Shown piece after piece: positions 26,547 through 35,577 of a DNA stretch of 64,000 nt (within the stretch, counting starts at the first letter, position 1; each line of letters begins with the position of its first letter). Under the pieces are notes generated by a model that made no database searches, had not been told where the DNA came from, and saw only the letters and a list, made by a program, of their open reading frames with translations. Origin of the DNA: Porcincola intestinalis (GTDB lineage Bacteria; Bacillota; Clostridia; Lachnospirales; Lachnospiraceae). The stretch spans positions 231,593-295,592 of the forward strand of contig NZ_VULZ01000003.1 of NCBI RefSeq assembly GCF_009696445.1, read 5' to 3'. The translations under genes were made by a program, and so were the position numbers.

Positions 26547-26918
26547 TCAAACTTCTGCGACGGCCTCGATCTCGCACCCTACGCCAAGCGGGAGGTCCTT
26601 CACAGCTACACAGCTGCGTGCCGGCTTCGAAACAAAATACTTCGCATAGACTTCGTTGAATGCCTTGAAATCCTTAATGTCTGCAAGGAAGCAGGTTGTC
26701 TTGACAACCTTCTCAAAGCCGCTTCCAGCTGCCTTCAGAATCTCTCCGACATTCCTGCAGCTCTGCTCAGCCTGCGCTGCGATATCCTCCGCGAACTTTC
26801 CTGTCTGCGGATCAATCGGTGTCTGTCCGGACACAAATACGAGTCCTCCGGTCACGATTCCCTGGGAATAAGGGCCGATTGCCGCCGGTGCCTTCTCTGT
26901 CGATACAACCTTCATCAT
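26547..26918 (-). CDS. ridA: RidA family enamine/imine deaminase
   Basis: This small trimeric enzyme hydrolyses reactive enamine and imine intermediates from PLP enzymes. At 123 aa it has AIGPYSQG near the N-terminus, FVSGQTPIDP, and RSCVAVKDLPLG, which holds the conserved arginine that binds the substrate carboxylate. GGAGG precedes a double ATG. It has its own promoter and terminator. Confidence 0.95.
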   Translation of the reverse strand: MMKVVSTEKAPAAIGPYSQGIVTGGLVFVSGQTPIDPQTGKFAEDIAAQAEQSCRNVGEILKAAGSGFEKVVKTTCFLADIKDFKAFNEVYAKYFVSKPARSCVAVKDLPLGVGCEIEAVAEV

Positions 26919-26952
26919 TCCGCCTCCTTTTTCTTTATGAAATCCTGTGACA

Positions 26953-26982
26953 ATTATACCTGCCCCCGCAGCAGAAAATCAA
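26953..26982 (-). promoter_or_regulatory. ridA promoter
   Basis: TTGATT, an 18-bp spacer and a perfect TATAAT on the minus strand, about 35 bp before the ridA start. Confidence 0.65.
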
Positions 26983-27092
26983 GCTCCCTCTTTTCCCTGT
27001 CAGATAAACGCTGTATCATCATGTCTGAATGGCAGCCGGGGATCATCGGATCAGCGGGCTGCATACCTGTATATGATAGGAGGTTTTTCTAT

Positions 27093-27368
27093 ATGGATGC
27101 TGTTGCGACCCTGTATCTGATTGTGCTGAATGTCATCACGTTGATGGTCTACGGCGCCGACAAGTACAAAGCCGTCCACAATCAGTGGCGGATTCCGGAG
27201 AAAACACTGCTCATCCTGGCCGCTGCCGGCGGCAGCATCGGGGCCCTGGCAGGTATGTACCTCTTTCACCATAAGACGAGGAAACCGAAATTCTCCATCG
27301 GTGTCCCATCTGTTCTGGTGATTCAGATCATCCTATTCCGTCTGCTGCAGGTCCGTATCATAAAATAA
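27093..27368 (+). CDS. DUF1294 membrane protein
   Basis: The 91-aa protein has the pattern of the DUF1294 family: an N-terminal membrane helix, then YGADKYKA, WRIPEKTLL, a glycine-rich AAAGGSIGALAGM helix, FHHKTRKPKF and a final hydrophobic segment. The ATG at 27093 follows TAGGAGG by nine bases; the frame is open further upstream but that part looks non-coding. It lies alone, divergent from ridA and convergent with tsf. The function of the family is unknown. Confidence 0.88.
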   Translation: MDAVATLYLIVLNVITLMVYGADKYKAVHNQWRIPEKTLLILAAAGGSIGALAGMYLFHHKTRKPKFSIGVPSVLVIQIILFRLLQVRIIK

Positions 27369-27377
27369 TCTGATCGG

Positions 27378-27421
27378 CTCCGCCATCATCTCGAGCTCCG
27401 CACTCGATGATGAGCGGTCGG
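27378..27421 (-). repeat. Hairpin repeat element, copy 2 (after the tsf terminator)
   Basis: This is the second copy of the element at 5188-5230. On the minus strand it reads CGACCG, CATCATC, a TCGAG/CTCGA stem around TGCGGAG, then GATGATGG and CGG. In both copies it begins within about 10 bases after the T-run of a translation-gene terminator. Confidence 0.6.
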
Positions 27422-27427
27422 TTTCAT

Positions 27428-27476
27428 AAAAAAGGGATGCTGCATGGCATCCAAGTGCCATGCGCATCCCCTCTTT
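27428..27476 (-). terminator. rpsB-tsf terminator
   Basis: A long stem GGGATGC-GCATGGCA / TGCCATGC-GCATCCC with single-base bulges and a T-run on the minus strand, after tsf. Confidence 0.9.
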
Positions 27477-27502
27477 TACTTCAAATCCTGACAATGCAGG
27501 TT

Positions 27503-28441
27503 TTACTTCTGCAGCTGTGCAGCAACCTCTGCTGCAAAGTCCTCGTTCTTCTTCTCCAGCCCCTCACCGGTCTCGAAACGGACAAAGCCCTTGATGTTGA
27601 TCTTCGCGTTCTGAGCCTTCGCCACAGAAGCGACATACTGTGCAACAGACTGCTTTCCGTCCTCCGCCTTGACATACTCCTGGTCAAGCAGGCAGATCTC
27701 CTTAAGCTCTTTCTTCAGACGGCCCATAACCGCACCGCTGATAACCTTCTCCGGCTTTCCAGCCATCTTCGGATCATTCTTTGTCTGCTCTGTCAGGATT
27801 GCAATCTCATGATCCTTGTAATCCTGCGGAACCTCTGCATCGCTGGTATATTTCGGATTCAGGGCTGCGATCTGCATTGCGATGTTCTTGCCCATCTCAC
27901 GGACAGCTTCGTTGTCCACATCAGACTCAACATCGACCAGAACGACAATCTTGCCGTTCATATGCGTGTAGCCGGTGACAAAGCCATTCTGCTCCTCAAG
28001 CTGCTGGAAGCGGCGGATCTTCAGATTCTCACCGATGACGGCAATCATGCTTGCATTGTACTCTGCAACCGTCTTTGTCGGATCTGCCTTGCTGGTCTCA
28101 GCAAGAAATGCATCAATATCTGCAGCCTTTGTGTCAAGAGCCTGGTCCGCAACAGTCTTGACATAGTTTCTGAACTTCTCATTCTGAGCAACGAAGTCGG
28201 TCTCGGAGTTGACCTCAACCGCAACACCCTTCTTTGCATCCTCAGAGACAACGATCATGGAAAGGCCTTCGGAAGCAATTCTTCCAGACTTCTTCTCCGC
28301 CGTTGCAAGTCCCTTCTTGCGGAGCCACTCAATTGCTGCCTCCTTGTCGCCATTCGTTGCGACGAGCGCCTTCTTGCAGTCCATCATACCGGAACCGGTC
28401 TCTTCTCTCAGTTCTCTAACCAGAGCTGCTGTGATAGCCAT
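27503..28441 (-). CDS. tsf: Elongation factor Ts
   Basis: EF-Ts is the nucleotide exchange factor for EF-Tu. The 312-aa protein begins with the UBA-like domain (VRELREETGSGMMDCKKAL), followed by the core dimerisation domains with EVNSETDFVA and the C-terminal module. GGAGG precedes the ATG. It lies 84 bp downstream of rpsB, the universal arrangement, and shares its terminator. Confidence 0.98.
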   Translation of the reverse strand: MAITAALVRELREETGSGMMDCKKALVATNGDKEAAIEWLRKKGLATAEKKSGRIASEGLSMIVVSEDAKKGVAVEVNSETDFVAQNEKFRNYVKTVADQALDTKAADIDAFLAETSKADPTKTVAEYNASMIAVIGENLKIRRFQQLEEQNGFVTGYTHMNGKIVVLVDVESDVDNEAVREMGKNIAMQIAALNPKYTSDAEVPQDYKDHEIAILTEQTKNDPKMAGKPEKVISGAVMGRLKKELKEICLLDQEYVKAEDGKQSVAQYVASVAKAQNAKINIKGFVRFETGEGLEKKNEDFAAEVAAQLQK

Positions 28442-28525
28442 ATATATCCTCCTTCAGTATGAAGTGCGGAAGTACGCGGGGCTCCCGCACCTGTTCATTT
28501 TGGAATTAATGATCAAAGGCATCCC

Positions 28526-29281
28526 TTACTCGGCTGCTACTGCATCAACCGGTGCTGCCTCTTCCTCAGTCTCAGTCGACTCACCCTCAGCCTGCTCCAT
28601 GCCCTGGCGCGCCTCAATGACTGCGTCCGCCATCTTGGAAACGATCAGCTTGACGGCGCGGATTGCATCGTCATTACCCGGGATGACATAATCAAGGTCC
28701 TCCGGATCGCAGTTGGTATCGCAGATACCGATCAGCGGAATACCCAGCGCGTGAGCCTCCTCGACGCAGATTCTCTCCTTCTTCAGATCGACGATGAAGA
28801 TCGCATCCGGAAGCTTCTTCATCTCCTCGATACCGCCGAGGTTCTTCTCAAGCTTGTCAAGTTCCTTCTTCAGCTTGATGACTTCCTTCTTCGGCAGGAC
28901 ATCGAATGTCCCGTCCTCTTCCATCTTCTTGATGTCCTTCATGCGCTTGATGCGGCTCTGAATGGTCTTGAAGTTGGTCAGCATACCGCCGAGCCATCTC
29001 TCATTGACATAGAACTCTCCGCATCTCTCAGCCTCTGCCTTGATGGAGTCCTGCGCCTGCTTCTTGGTTCCGACAAAGAGGATGCTTCCCCCGTTTGCAA
29101 CGATGTCTCCGACAGCATTGTATGCGTCATCGATCATGCCGACCGTCTTCTGAAGGTCAATGATATAGATGCCGTTGCGCTCTGTATAGATATACGGAGC
29201 CATCTTGGGGTTCCATCTTCTTGTCTGATGTCCGAAGTGAACGCCTGCTTCCAGCAGCTGCTTCATAGAAAGTACACTCAT
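28526..29281 (-). CDS. rpsB: 30S ribosomal protein S2
   Basis: The 251-aa protein starts [18 protein letters not shown] at the ATG with AAGGAGA upstream; an open frame continues further but has no start site and is not conserved. [20 protein letters not shown] and the zinc-free C-terminal GNDDAIRA block are typical. The last 30 residues are acidic and Ala/Glu-rich, a variable extension. It is the first gene of the rpsB-tsf operon. Confidence 0.98.
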   Translation of the reverse strand: MSVLSMKQLLEAGVHFGHQTRRWNPKMAPYIYTERNGIYIIDLQKTVGMIDDAYNAVGDIVANGGSILFVGTKKQAQDSIKAEAERCGEFYVNERWLGGMLTNFKTIQSRIKRMKDIKKMEEDGTFDVLPKKEVIKLKKELDKLEKNLGGIEEMKKLPDAIFIVDLKKERICVEEAHALGIPLIGICDTNCDPEDLDYVIPGNDDAIRAVKLIVSKMADAVIEARQGMEQAEGESTETEEEAAPVDAVAAE

Positions 29282-29386
29282 GTCATATCTCCTTTGGTTT
29301 TGTTCTTCCGCACGTTTCAGGTCTGTGAAAGCCCGGATGGGCACCCTTCGCAGAATCCGCATGCGTGCTTTTTTCGCAACTTTTTC

Positions 29387-29415
29387 AGTTTATCATTGTT
29401 TTCTTTACTGTGCAA
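29387..29415 (-). promoter_or_regulatory. rpsB promoter
   Basis: TTGCAC and TAAACT with a 17-bp spacer on the minus strand. This leaves a leader of roughly 100 bases before rpsB, long enough for the autoregulatory structure common in S2 operons, though I could not identify one. Confidence 0.5.
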
Positions 29416-29521
29416 CCAGTTTCTTGCACAGTTTCCACACAGTTTCAGCCCACAGTCTCAACCCAGTTTCCACCCACAGTCTCCACGGTCTCCACGCACA
29501 GTTTCCACCCACAGTCTCCAT
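29416..29521. repeat. Degenerate CACAGTTTCCAC / CACAGTCTCCAC repeat tract
   Basis: Directly upstream of the rpsB promoter are about eight imperfect copies of a 9-12 bp unit (CAGTTTCCAC, CACAGTCTCC). On the minus strand it reads as purine-rich GGAAACTGTG and GGAGACTGTG units. No gene is visible in the 300-bp gap. Spacing is irregular, so it is not a CRISPR. Confidence 0.55.
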
Positions 29522-29583
29522 ATTCAGGTTCTGCGCGGTACAGGTTCCTCGGCCATTCTATGCGCAATTGCCGCATAAGGTTT

Positions 29584-30846
29584 TCACTCCCGTCTCAGCG
29601 CATTGATCGGATCCATTCTGGCTGCTTTCTGAGCAGGCAGAAGGCCGGATATAACACCGATCAGCATGGAAATCAGAACAGCACCTGCCGACCACGGGAT
29701 GGAAATCGCGACCGGGATGCCGGAAAAGCGATTGATCAGGTAGGAAAGCAGGACACCGACTCCGACGCCAATCAGACCGCCCATCGTTGTCAGCACTGCT
29801 GCCTCTGTCAGAAATTGTCCAAGGATGGCACTCTGCCTTGCACCGATGGCTTTCTTCAGGCCGATCTCCGCCGTCCGCTCTGTAACAGAGACGAGCATGA
29901 TATTCATGACGCCGATTGCGCCGACCAGGAGCGATATCCCCGCGATCCAGATCAGCTGCATGTTCGCTGCGGCTGTAAGCTTCTGCTGACTCTTGACAAT
30001 CCCGAGCAAATCCTCCGCCTGGTACTTTGGCGTGTCATCGGATGTGCTGGTGATCGTCTGATTCAGGATCTTGGCTGCTGCCCCGCCGGCAGTCGTCATA
30101 TCATCCGTTGAGGTTGCCTTCACGATCACATTTTCCGGTTCATCGTAATTGAATACTATCGGCCAGTCCGCCTTCGGAATAAAAAACAGTCCGTTTGAGT
30201 TATCCTGGTTGTTGTAATAATCCTCCACTGTCTGGATATCGGGTTCGTAGTCGTCCGGCTCATACATGACGCCGATCACTGTAAATGGCTGCCCCATGAA
30301 CTCGACCGTTTTCCCGAGCGGATCCGTATCCGGAAACAGCTTCTGAGAAGCAACCTGATCGAGAATCATCACCTTCCTGAACAAAGTGTAGTCACTCTCC
30401 AGAAATGCTCTCCCGGTTTTCAGGCGATACCCGACGGTGTCAAAGTAGACATCGTCCACACCGTACATATTGAACTGACTGACAGAATTGTCCCCATAGA
30501 ATACAGAGCTGTCCGTCACAAACCGTTTATTGTAGAGGGTGACCTGCTTCACCGTCTTCAGATCCGCAATCTTCTGTCTGGTCTCGTCAGCAATCGGCTG
30601 CACATTCTGCGGCACCGATGATGCATCATAGATGCTCAGCTCCTGCCCTCCGGAAGAAAGGCTTACCTTCACTGTGTTGTTCCCCGATCCCACCAGCTTG
30701 TCGCGCAGCGCGTCATTTGTCCCCTTGATCGTGGATACAATCGACATGATGGACGCAATTCCGATGATAATTCCAAGCATGGTAAGAAACGAACGCATCT
30801 TGTGCGAAGCGATTCCCCGGAATGCAAGTCTGATATTCTCAAGCAT
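29584..30846 (-). CDS. MacB-like ABC transporter permease
   Basis: The 420-aa protein has the MacB/FtsX layout: one N-terminal membrane helix (LTMLGIIIGIASIMSI), an extracytoplasmic domain of about 240 residues (MacB_PCD), and three C-terminal helices with the conserved cytoplasmic EIGLKKAIGA between them. The ATG at 30846 has GGAG ten bases upstream; an earlier GTG lies on top of that site. It is last in the operon adaptor, ATPase, adaptor, permease. It presumably couples ATP hydrolysis to export of a peptide or drug by a mechanotransmission mechanism, as for MacB. Confidence 0.88.
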   Translation of the reverse strand: MLENIRLAFRGIASHKMRSFLTMLGIIIGIASIMSIVSTIKGTNDALRDKLVGSGNNTVKVSLSSGGQELSIYDASSVPQNVQPIADETRQKIADLKTVKQVTLYNKRFVTDSSVFYGDNSVSQFNMYGVDDVYFDTVGYRLKTGRAFLESDYTLFRKVMILDQVASQKLFPDTDPLGKTVEFMGQPFTVIGVMYEPDDYEPDIQTVEDYYNNQDNSNGLFFIPKADWPIVFNYDEPENVIVKATSTDDMTTAGGAAAKILNQTITSTSDDTPKYQAEDLLGIVKSQQKLTAAANMQLIWIAGISLLVGAIGVMNIMLVSVTERTAEIGLKKAIGARQSAILGQFLTEAAVLTTMGGLIGVGVGVLLSYLINRFSGIPVAISIPWSAGAVLISMLIGVISGLLPAQKAARMDPINALRRE

Positions 30847-30861
30847 GTATTTCACACTCCT

Positions 30862-33072
30862 TCAGCCGACGCCATAGTAGCTTCCGCTGACTGCGCTCAG
30901 CGTCTCGACTTCTTTCGTCGGCGCGCCGTCCTTCACATCGTCTCCATACGGGAAGGCAATGTAATCATCCGAGCTGAGCCCGGACAGAATCATCGTGATC
31001 CCATACCCTGTATCCTTGGTCTTCACATATTTTCTCGTAAGCTTTCCGTCTTCTCCGCGCACATAGCAGAAACTCTTTCCGGCGGAGTCCGTCCGGATCA
31101 GATAAGGAGGAAGCATCAGGCCGGATTCTGTATCCTGGGATGTCACGCTCAGCTCAACCGTCGACCCTGCTGTCAGCCCTTCTGCCTCGTCAATATACGC
31201 CAGGAACGGATACTGGGAGGAATTCTGGTCATTCGTTGAATCATAGTAGTACACATTGCTGCCGGAGTCGGACGGATACTTGGAGATCTCCGTGATTTTC
31301 GCTGTAAATGTACTTCCGGTATCCCACGAGGTTCCCGAAATCATATCTCCGACCTTCAGGCTGTCGAGCGACCGCTCACTCAGCGTTCCCTGGACATACA
31401 TGCCGGCCTTCCCGGTAATGACAATGAACCCGCCGGATGAAGGCTGCTCCGTCGTTGTTCCTGCCTGCTTCACAATTCCATCCATCGTGGCTGTGACTGT
31501 CTCGTTCTGGAGATTTGCGTCATATTCCTTGATCGCCAGGTCTGCCTCCCGGATCTGAAGCTGGCACTCGACAATGTCCTTTTTCTGCTGTTCGATCGCC
31601 TGCTGAAGCTCCTGTGCGGTCGTTCCGCCGTCGCCGCCGTCGTCACCCGGCATGCCAGGTTCTGTCATCTCCATCTCTGTCTGCTGAATCGGGTTCTCCG
31701 GGAACAAAGTCTGCCCGTTCAGGTTCAATGTCTGAATCAGCCCGGTAAAATATGCTCCGTAGCTCTGATCGCCAAACGAAGGGTCATTGAGTGCCGAAAA
31801 CTCTGTTGAAAAAACGATGTTTCCGCTTTCATCAACCGTACATGCACTGCTCTGCAGCTGATAGTAGGCATCCGCCGCCGCATGGATTTTTTCAGAAGCT
31901 GCGCTGACGGCTGCCGAATCGTAGGCGCCGGACGGGTTCATCTGTCCCGGAAAAATCTGCCGGACCGCATTGATGAACTGATAGACGCAGAGCCTGTCAT
32001 AGGCCTGCTGGAGAACCGTCGCCGTCGCACTGCCCGTCATCGCCGTTACCCGACTTTTCACAGCATAGACCGTCACCGTCCTTGATGCGCCGAAGAAGTC
32101 TGTCACGGTTGTTTCGCCGCTGTCGGCCAGCTTTGAGCGAAACAGCTCAAACGCCTCCTGAAAGACTGCGGTGGCGGCGTCTGATGAAAGATTGTCAAAG
32201 CCTTCATTTGCCAGGCCAGTCAGGCGGTTCACATCAGAAAGGAAGGTGTTGACCGCGGTCAGTGTATCCGGATCTGCCTCCTGTGTGCCGTCACCGTCAT
32301 CCTGGATGACTGTCTGCCCATCCCCCGGCAAATCATCGCTGCCCTCGTTTCCCGGGTCAATGATGACCTGGTTGCCGGTGTCTTCACTGCCGCCGGAGAC
32401 AACCGTTCCGTCATCTCCGGACGCTTCTTCGGGATTCTCTGCCACCGGGCTCTGTGCCTGTGCACTTCCGGCACTTTCTCCGCTCTGACTGCTGTCTGCA
32501 GAAGAAGCCGCAGCTGCCTGCCCCTGATCGGATACGGCTGTGTCCGCTGCCTGCGTCAGTGTACTGTCTTCGTTCTCCACATCGGCACTGTCATCATCCG
32601 AATCTGCATTCGATGTATCGGCTCCGTTAAAAAACTGATATTCATTCCCGCTCCCGTAGTTAGCCGGGAGTCTGCCGCTCTGCATCGTCGCCAGGTCCTT
32701 CTGCATGCTGGTCAGCGTCAGCTCAAGTCCCTGCCTTGTCAGGTCCTGTGCCTCACGCTTGAGCTTGTCAAGATCCATGTCATAGGTCATCAGCTTGTCG
32801 CCCTTTTTGACCTTGTCCCCCTGCTTTACATAAACCTTCCTGATGGTATGCGACGTATCAAGCTCCACGGACTGTGTATCCTTTGAGATAATGGTTCCGT
32901 ACAGTGTGCTGGTTGCTCCCATGCCTCCCATAGAAGCCTCGTTGACACTCGGAACCGATACAACCTCGACCGGCTGAGCCTTTTTCTTCATACCCATCCC
33001 GATTCCGTAAGCCGTTCCGACAATCAGCGCCGTCCCGGCCGTGATGGAAATGATCAGTCCCTTCACCTTCAT
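30862..33072 (-). CDS. Large efflux adaptor (MFP/YknX-like) with acidic insert
   Basis: This 736-aa membrane-fusion-type adaptor has an N-terminal membrane anchor (about 5-25) and a lipoyl-like half motif near 80-95 (KVYVKQGDKVKKGDKL). A very long middle region follows: about 150-270 is acidic, Ser/Asp/Glu/Gly-rich and disordered, and 270-490 looks helical. A coiled coil, the second lipoyl half (ETVTATMDGIVKQAG) and the beta-barrel come at 490-730. Ordinary adaptors are about 400 aa, so over 300 residues are inserted in the hairpin. Its ATG overlaps the ATPase stop (ATGA). It would link the permease to the cell wall side; the insert's role is unknown. Confidence 0.8.
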   Translation of the reverse strand: MKVKGLIISITAGTALIVGTAYGIGMGMKKKAQPVEVVSVPSVNEASMGGMGATSTLYGTIISKDTQSVELDTSHTIRKVYVKQGDKVKKGDKLMTYDMDLDKLKREAQDLTRQGLELTLTSMQKDLATMQSGRLPANYGSGNEYQFFNGADTSNADSDDDSADVENEDSTLTQAADTAVSDQGQAAAASSADSSQSGESAGSAQAQSPVAENPEEASGDDGTVVSGGSEDTGNQVIIDPGNEGSDDLPGDGQTVIQDDGDGTQEADPDTLTAVNTFLSDVNRLTGLANEGFDNLSSDAATAVFQEAFELFRSKLADSGETTVTDFFGASRTVTVYAVKSRVTAMTGSATATVLQQAYDRLCVYQFINAVRQIFPGQMNPSGAYDSAAVSAASEKIHAAADAYYQLQSSACTVDESGNIVFSTEFSALNDPSFGDQSYGAYFTGLIQTLNLNGQTLFPENPIQQTEMEMTEPGMPGDDGGDGGTTAQELQQAIEQQKKDIVECQLQIREADLAIKEYDANLQNETVTATMDGIVKQAGTTTEQPSSGGFIVITGKAGMYVQGTLSERSLDSLKVGDMISGTSWDTGSTFTAKITEISKYPSDSGSNVYYYDSTNDQNSSQYPFLAYIDEAEGLTAGSTVELSVTSQDTESGLMLPPYLIRTDSAGKSFCYVRGEDGKLTRKYVKTKDTGYGITMILSGLSSDDYIAFPYGDDVKDGAPTKEVETLSAVSGSYYGVG

Positions 33073-33869
33073 GATGGCTCCTCCTTTGTCAAAGAGCCGT
33101 GTCTGAGCCGTTCTGCAGAGCGCTGCCTCATTCTGGCAAGCGCTTCCTCAGCTTCTGCCTCCGCTTTACGCTCCGCCTGCTGTGCCGCATTGACCTGCCC
33201 GTTCCGCTCTGAGATTACACCGTCAAAAATATCGCAGACTCTTCTCGCATAGGCTGCAATATCAGGTGAATGCGTGATCATAATCACGGTGACCCCTTCC
33301 TCATTCAGCTGCTGGAACAGCTCCATGATCTGGAGACTGGAATGAGAGTCCAGGGCGCCGGTCGGCTCGTCCGCCAGGAGGATCCCCGGGCGGTTCACCA
33401 TCGCCCGGGCGATTGCAACCCTCTGCTTCTGACCGCCTGAAAGCTGCCCCGGGGTGAATGCAACCCTGTCGCCCAGCCCGACCTTCTCCAGCGCCTCGCG
33501 TGCTCTTTCCCTGCGTTCCTTTTTCGGCACCTTGGCATAGACAAGCGGAAGGGCAACATTCTCAAGCGCCGTCTCCCTTGCAAGAAGCTGGAAATTCTGG
33601 AAAACAAACCCCAGGTTCATGAGTCTGATCTTTGCGAGCGCATTGTCATCCTTGCCAAGGACATCCTCCCCATTGAGTTCATATGTCCCTGAATCGGGTC
33701 GATCCAGGCAGCCGATGATATTCATGAGAGTTGATTTCCCACTGCCGGACGGCCCCATGATGGCGACGTACTCTCCCTTTTCTACATGGAGCGATACATC
33801 GTGAAGCACAGGGACATCCAGCTTGCCTGTATGGTAGGCTTTGTTGATATGTTCTAACTTCAGGATCAA
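33069..33869 (-). CDS. MacB/LolD-type ABC transporter ATPase
   Basis: The 266-aa ATPase carries Walker A GPSGSGKST, Q-loop, signature LSGGQKQR, Walker B ILLADEPTGALD and a switch histidine in ITHSPD. The last 40 residues are an extra charged helix (Ala/Glu/Arg-rich). The start is a TTG, seven bases after GGAGG; no in-frame ATG fits. It pairs with the MacB-like permease and lies between the two adaptor genes. Confidence 0.93.
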   Translation of the reverse strand: MILKLEHINKAYHTGKLDVPVLHDVSLHVEKGEYVAIMGPSGSGKSTLMNIIGCLDRPDSGTYELNGEDVLGKDDNALAKIRLMNLGFVFQNFQLLARETALENVALPLVYAKVPKKERRERAREALEKVGLGDRVAFTPGQLSGGQKQRVAIARAMVNRPGILLADEPTGALDSHSSLQIMELFQQLNEEGVTVIMITHSPDIAAYARRVCDIFDGVISERNGQVNAAQQAERKAEAEAEEALARMRQRSAERLRHGSLTKEEPS

Positions 33870-33883
33870 TTGAATGCCTCCGC

Positions 33884-35422
33884 TCAGTTTATCCCATCAC
33901 TGTTCGCCGAATCATCCGCTACCTGGGCCTCCGACGACTGATCAATCGGGACCATGGGAACCTCCGTCTCCTCGCTGTCGGCATCATACACCTCTGTCCC
34001 CTCCGTCCCGGACTCTGTCCCGGAAAGATCAAGATTCGCACCGTCCCCGATAAACGGGCTCCCGACTCCGCCTATAACCCCTTCAGGCAGCGTCTCGGTC
34101 TCCGAGGTGCCTTCCTCGTTCAGGCTCACCTCGCCCGCAGCCGTATCATCATTATAGGCAACCGGCATCCCCTCCTTCAGGCTGTCCGATGGCTGACAGA
34201 TATAATCATCCGCACCAAGGCCGCTCTTTACCTCGGTTTTCTGCTGGTCCTTGTCTTCCTCCCCCAGCTCTACCTTCCGCTTTTCAAGCGTGTTATCGTC
34301 TGATGCTGCCCAGACATAGGTACTACCGTCGGAATCTCTGACAAAATAGTAATCATCAAGCCAGATCCCCGGTTTCCGGTCGGCCTGTCCGAGATCCTGT
34401 TCGATATAGACATGCTGTCCGAGCATCAGACCGTCGGAGGAATCCAGTTCCACATAGAACGGGTAGTTGGTGGAGCCGCTGCCGCTGCTGTCCTGGTCCG
34501 AGTATCCGGAATTGCTGCCGGCGCTGCTGTCGCTGCCCTGATCGGTCTTGATCTGCGAAATCGCGCCCTTCCAGATGGTGGACGCATCCACCCGGGAATG
34601 CACCAGAACCTGTTCTCCGACGTAGATCGATCCGATATTCTGCTCATTGCACGACGCCTTGATCCGGTAGGTCCCGACCTTGAGAAGTGTAATGTAAGCA
34701 GAGGAGTTACCGGAATCAGTTGAATAATCCTGCGAATCCGAATCCCCGGAAGCTGCATTCTCGTTGATCGTCTTGACAACTCCGTCGATATCCGAGGTCA
34801 CCGTCGAGTTCTCAATCTGTTCATTGATACTGTCAATCTTGGCCTGCTTGGACTTGAGTTCGAGCTTCTGCTGTTTGAGGTTGTTCTGTTCCTCCAGTGC
34901 CTGCAGCTTTTTTTCCGGCGTATTGGCAGATGCAAGCTGTTTCTCCAGCTCCTTTGCCTTCGCCTCCGACACGTCAACCGAATTCTGAAGCCGTTCAAGG
35001 TCAATCTTCGCCTGCTCCAGCTTGTCCTTCATCGATTCAGTATCATATCGGAAGAGCTTGTCGCCCTTTTTAACCTCGTCGCCTTCCTGAACATAGGTCT
35101 CCGCAACCTTTCGTCCGCTGGCGATGCTGTATTTCTTGGTTTCCTGCGGTTCAACCTTCCCGGAGAACTTCTCAATCAGGCCATCCCCGCTTCCCAGATT
35201 CGCCAGTGTCCGCACGCTGTCAAGATAGACAGCGTTCGGGTCCGTGGAGGACACCCTGCCTTCCGCATTTTCCGTCTCCTCTTCCCTGCTGAGGGCCGGG
35301 ATCACCTTTCCAAGATAATCGTGCGTAAATGTCTGAAGCTTTCCTGTTCTGTAGAGCCCGTATCCGGTTCCCGCGACAGCAGCTACGATTACAAGTGTGA
35401 CAATTGCCTTCTTCATAGACAT
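33884..35422 (-). CDS. Efflux adaptor subunit (MFP/YknX-like)
   Basis: The 512-aa adaptor has an N-terminal anchor (about 5-24), a split lipoyl domain (VQEGDEVKKGDKLFRYD, then NSTVTSDIDGVVKTI), a 65-residue coiled-coil hairpin rich in Glu, Lys and Gln between them, and a beta-barrel domain interrupted by a Ser/Gly/Asp-rich loop. The last 90 residues are acidic and disordered. It is first in the operon, so two different adaptors serve one ATPase/permease set. They may form a mixed tube or bind different partners. Confidence 0.82.
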   Translation of the reverse strand: MSMKKAIVTLVIVAAVAGTGYGLYRTGKLQTFTHDYLGKVIPALSREEETENAEGRVSSTDPNAVYLDSVRTLANLGSGDGLIEKFSGKVEPQETKKYSIASGRKVAETYVQEGDEVKKGDKLFRYDTESMKDKLEQAKIDLERLQNSVDVSEAKAKELEKQLASANTPEKKLQALEEQNNLKQQKLELKSKQAKIDSINEQIENSTVTSDIDGVVKTINENAASGDSDSQDYSTDSGNSSAYITLLKVGTYRIKASCNEQNIGSIYVGEQVLVHSRVDASTIWKGAISQIKTDQGSDSSAGSNSGYSDQDSSGSGSTNYPFYVELDSSDGLMLGQHVYIEQDLGQADRKPGIWLDDYYFVRDSDGSTYVWAASDDNTLEKRKVELGEEDKDQQKTEVKSGLGADDYICQPSDSLKEGMPVAYNDDTAAGEVSLNEEGTSETETLPEGVIGGVGSPFIGDGANLDLSGTESGTEGTEVYDADSEETEVPMVPIDQSSEAQVADDSANSDGIN

Positions 35423-35520
35423 GAACCTGCCTTTAATCTCCAGTCTTCGGCTCGGTGTATGCGAGCCTGATCCGTTCCCATCTTACGGCTGATCTGTGAC
35501 AGAAACGTGAACATCCCATT

Positions 35521-35571
35521 ATTATATCTACATTTATCGATATTGACTTTCCAATATTCATTCAGTACAAT
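35521..35571. promoter_or_regulatory. Divergent promoter region with central inverted repeat
   Basis: Plus strand: TTGACT (35543-35548), 17-bp spacer, TACAAT (35566-35571), only six bases before the ATG of the rightward gene. Minus strand: a perfect TATAAT (35521-35526) without a good -35 faces the efflux operon. A perfect inverted repeat, ATATTG-6-CAATAT (35540-35557), covers the -35 region of the rightward promoter and could bind a regulator controlling both directions. Confidence 0.55.
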
Positions 35572-35577
35572 GTTTTC

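Noticed and set aside
29416..29521. A CRISPR array at the repeat tract upstream of rpsB
   Set aside because: Units are too short, irregular and without spacers, and no cas gene is present anywhere in the window.
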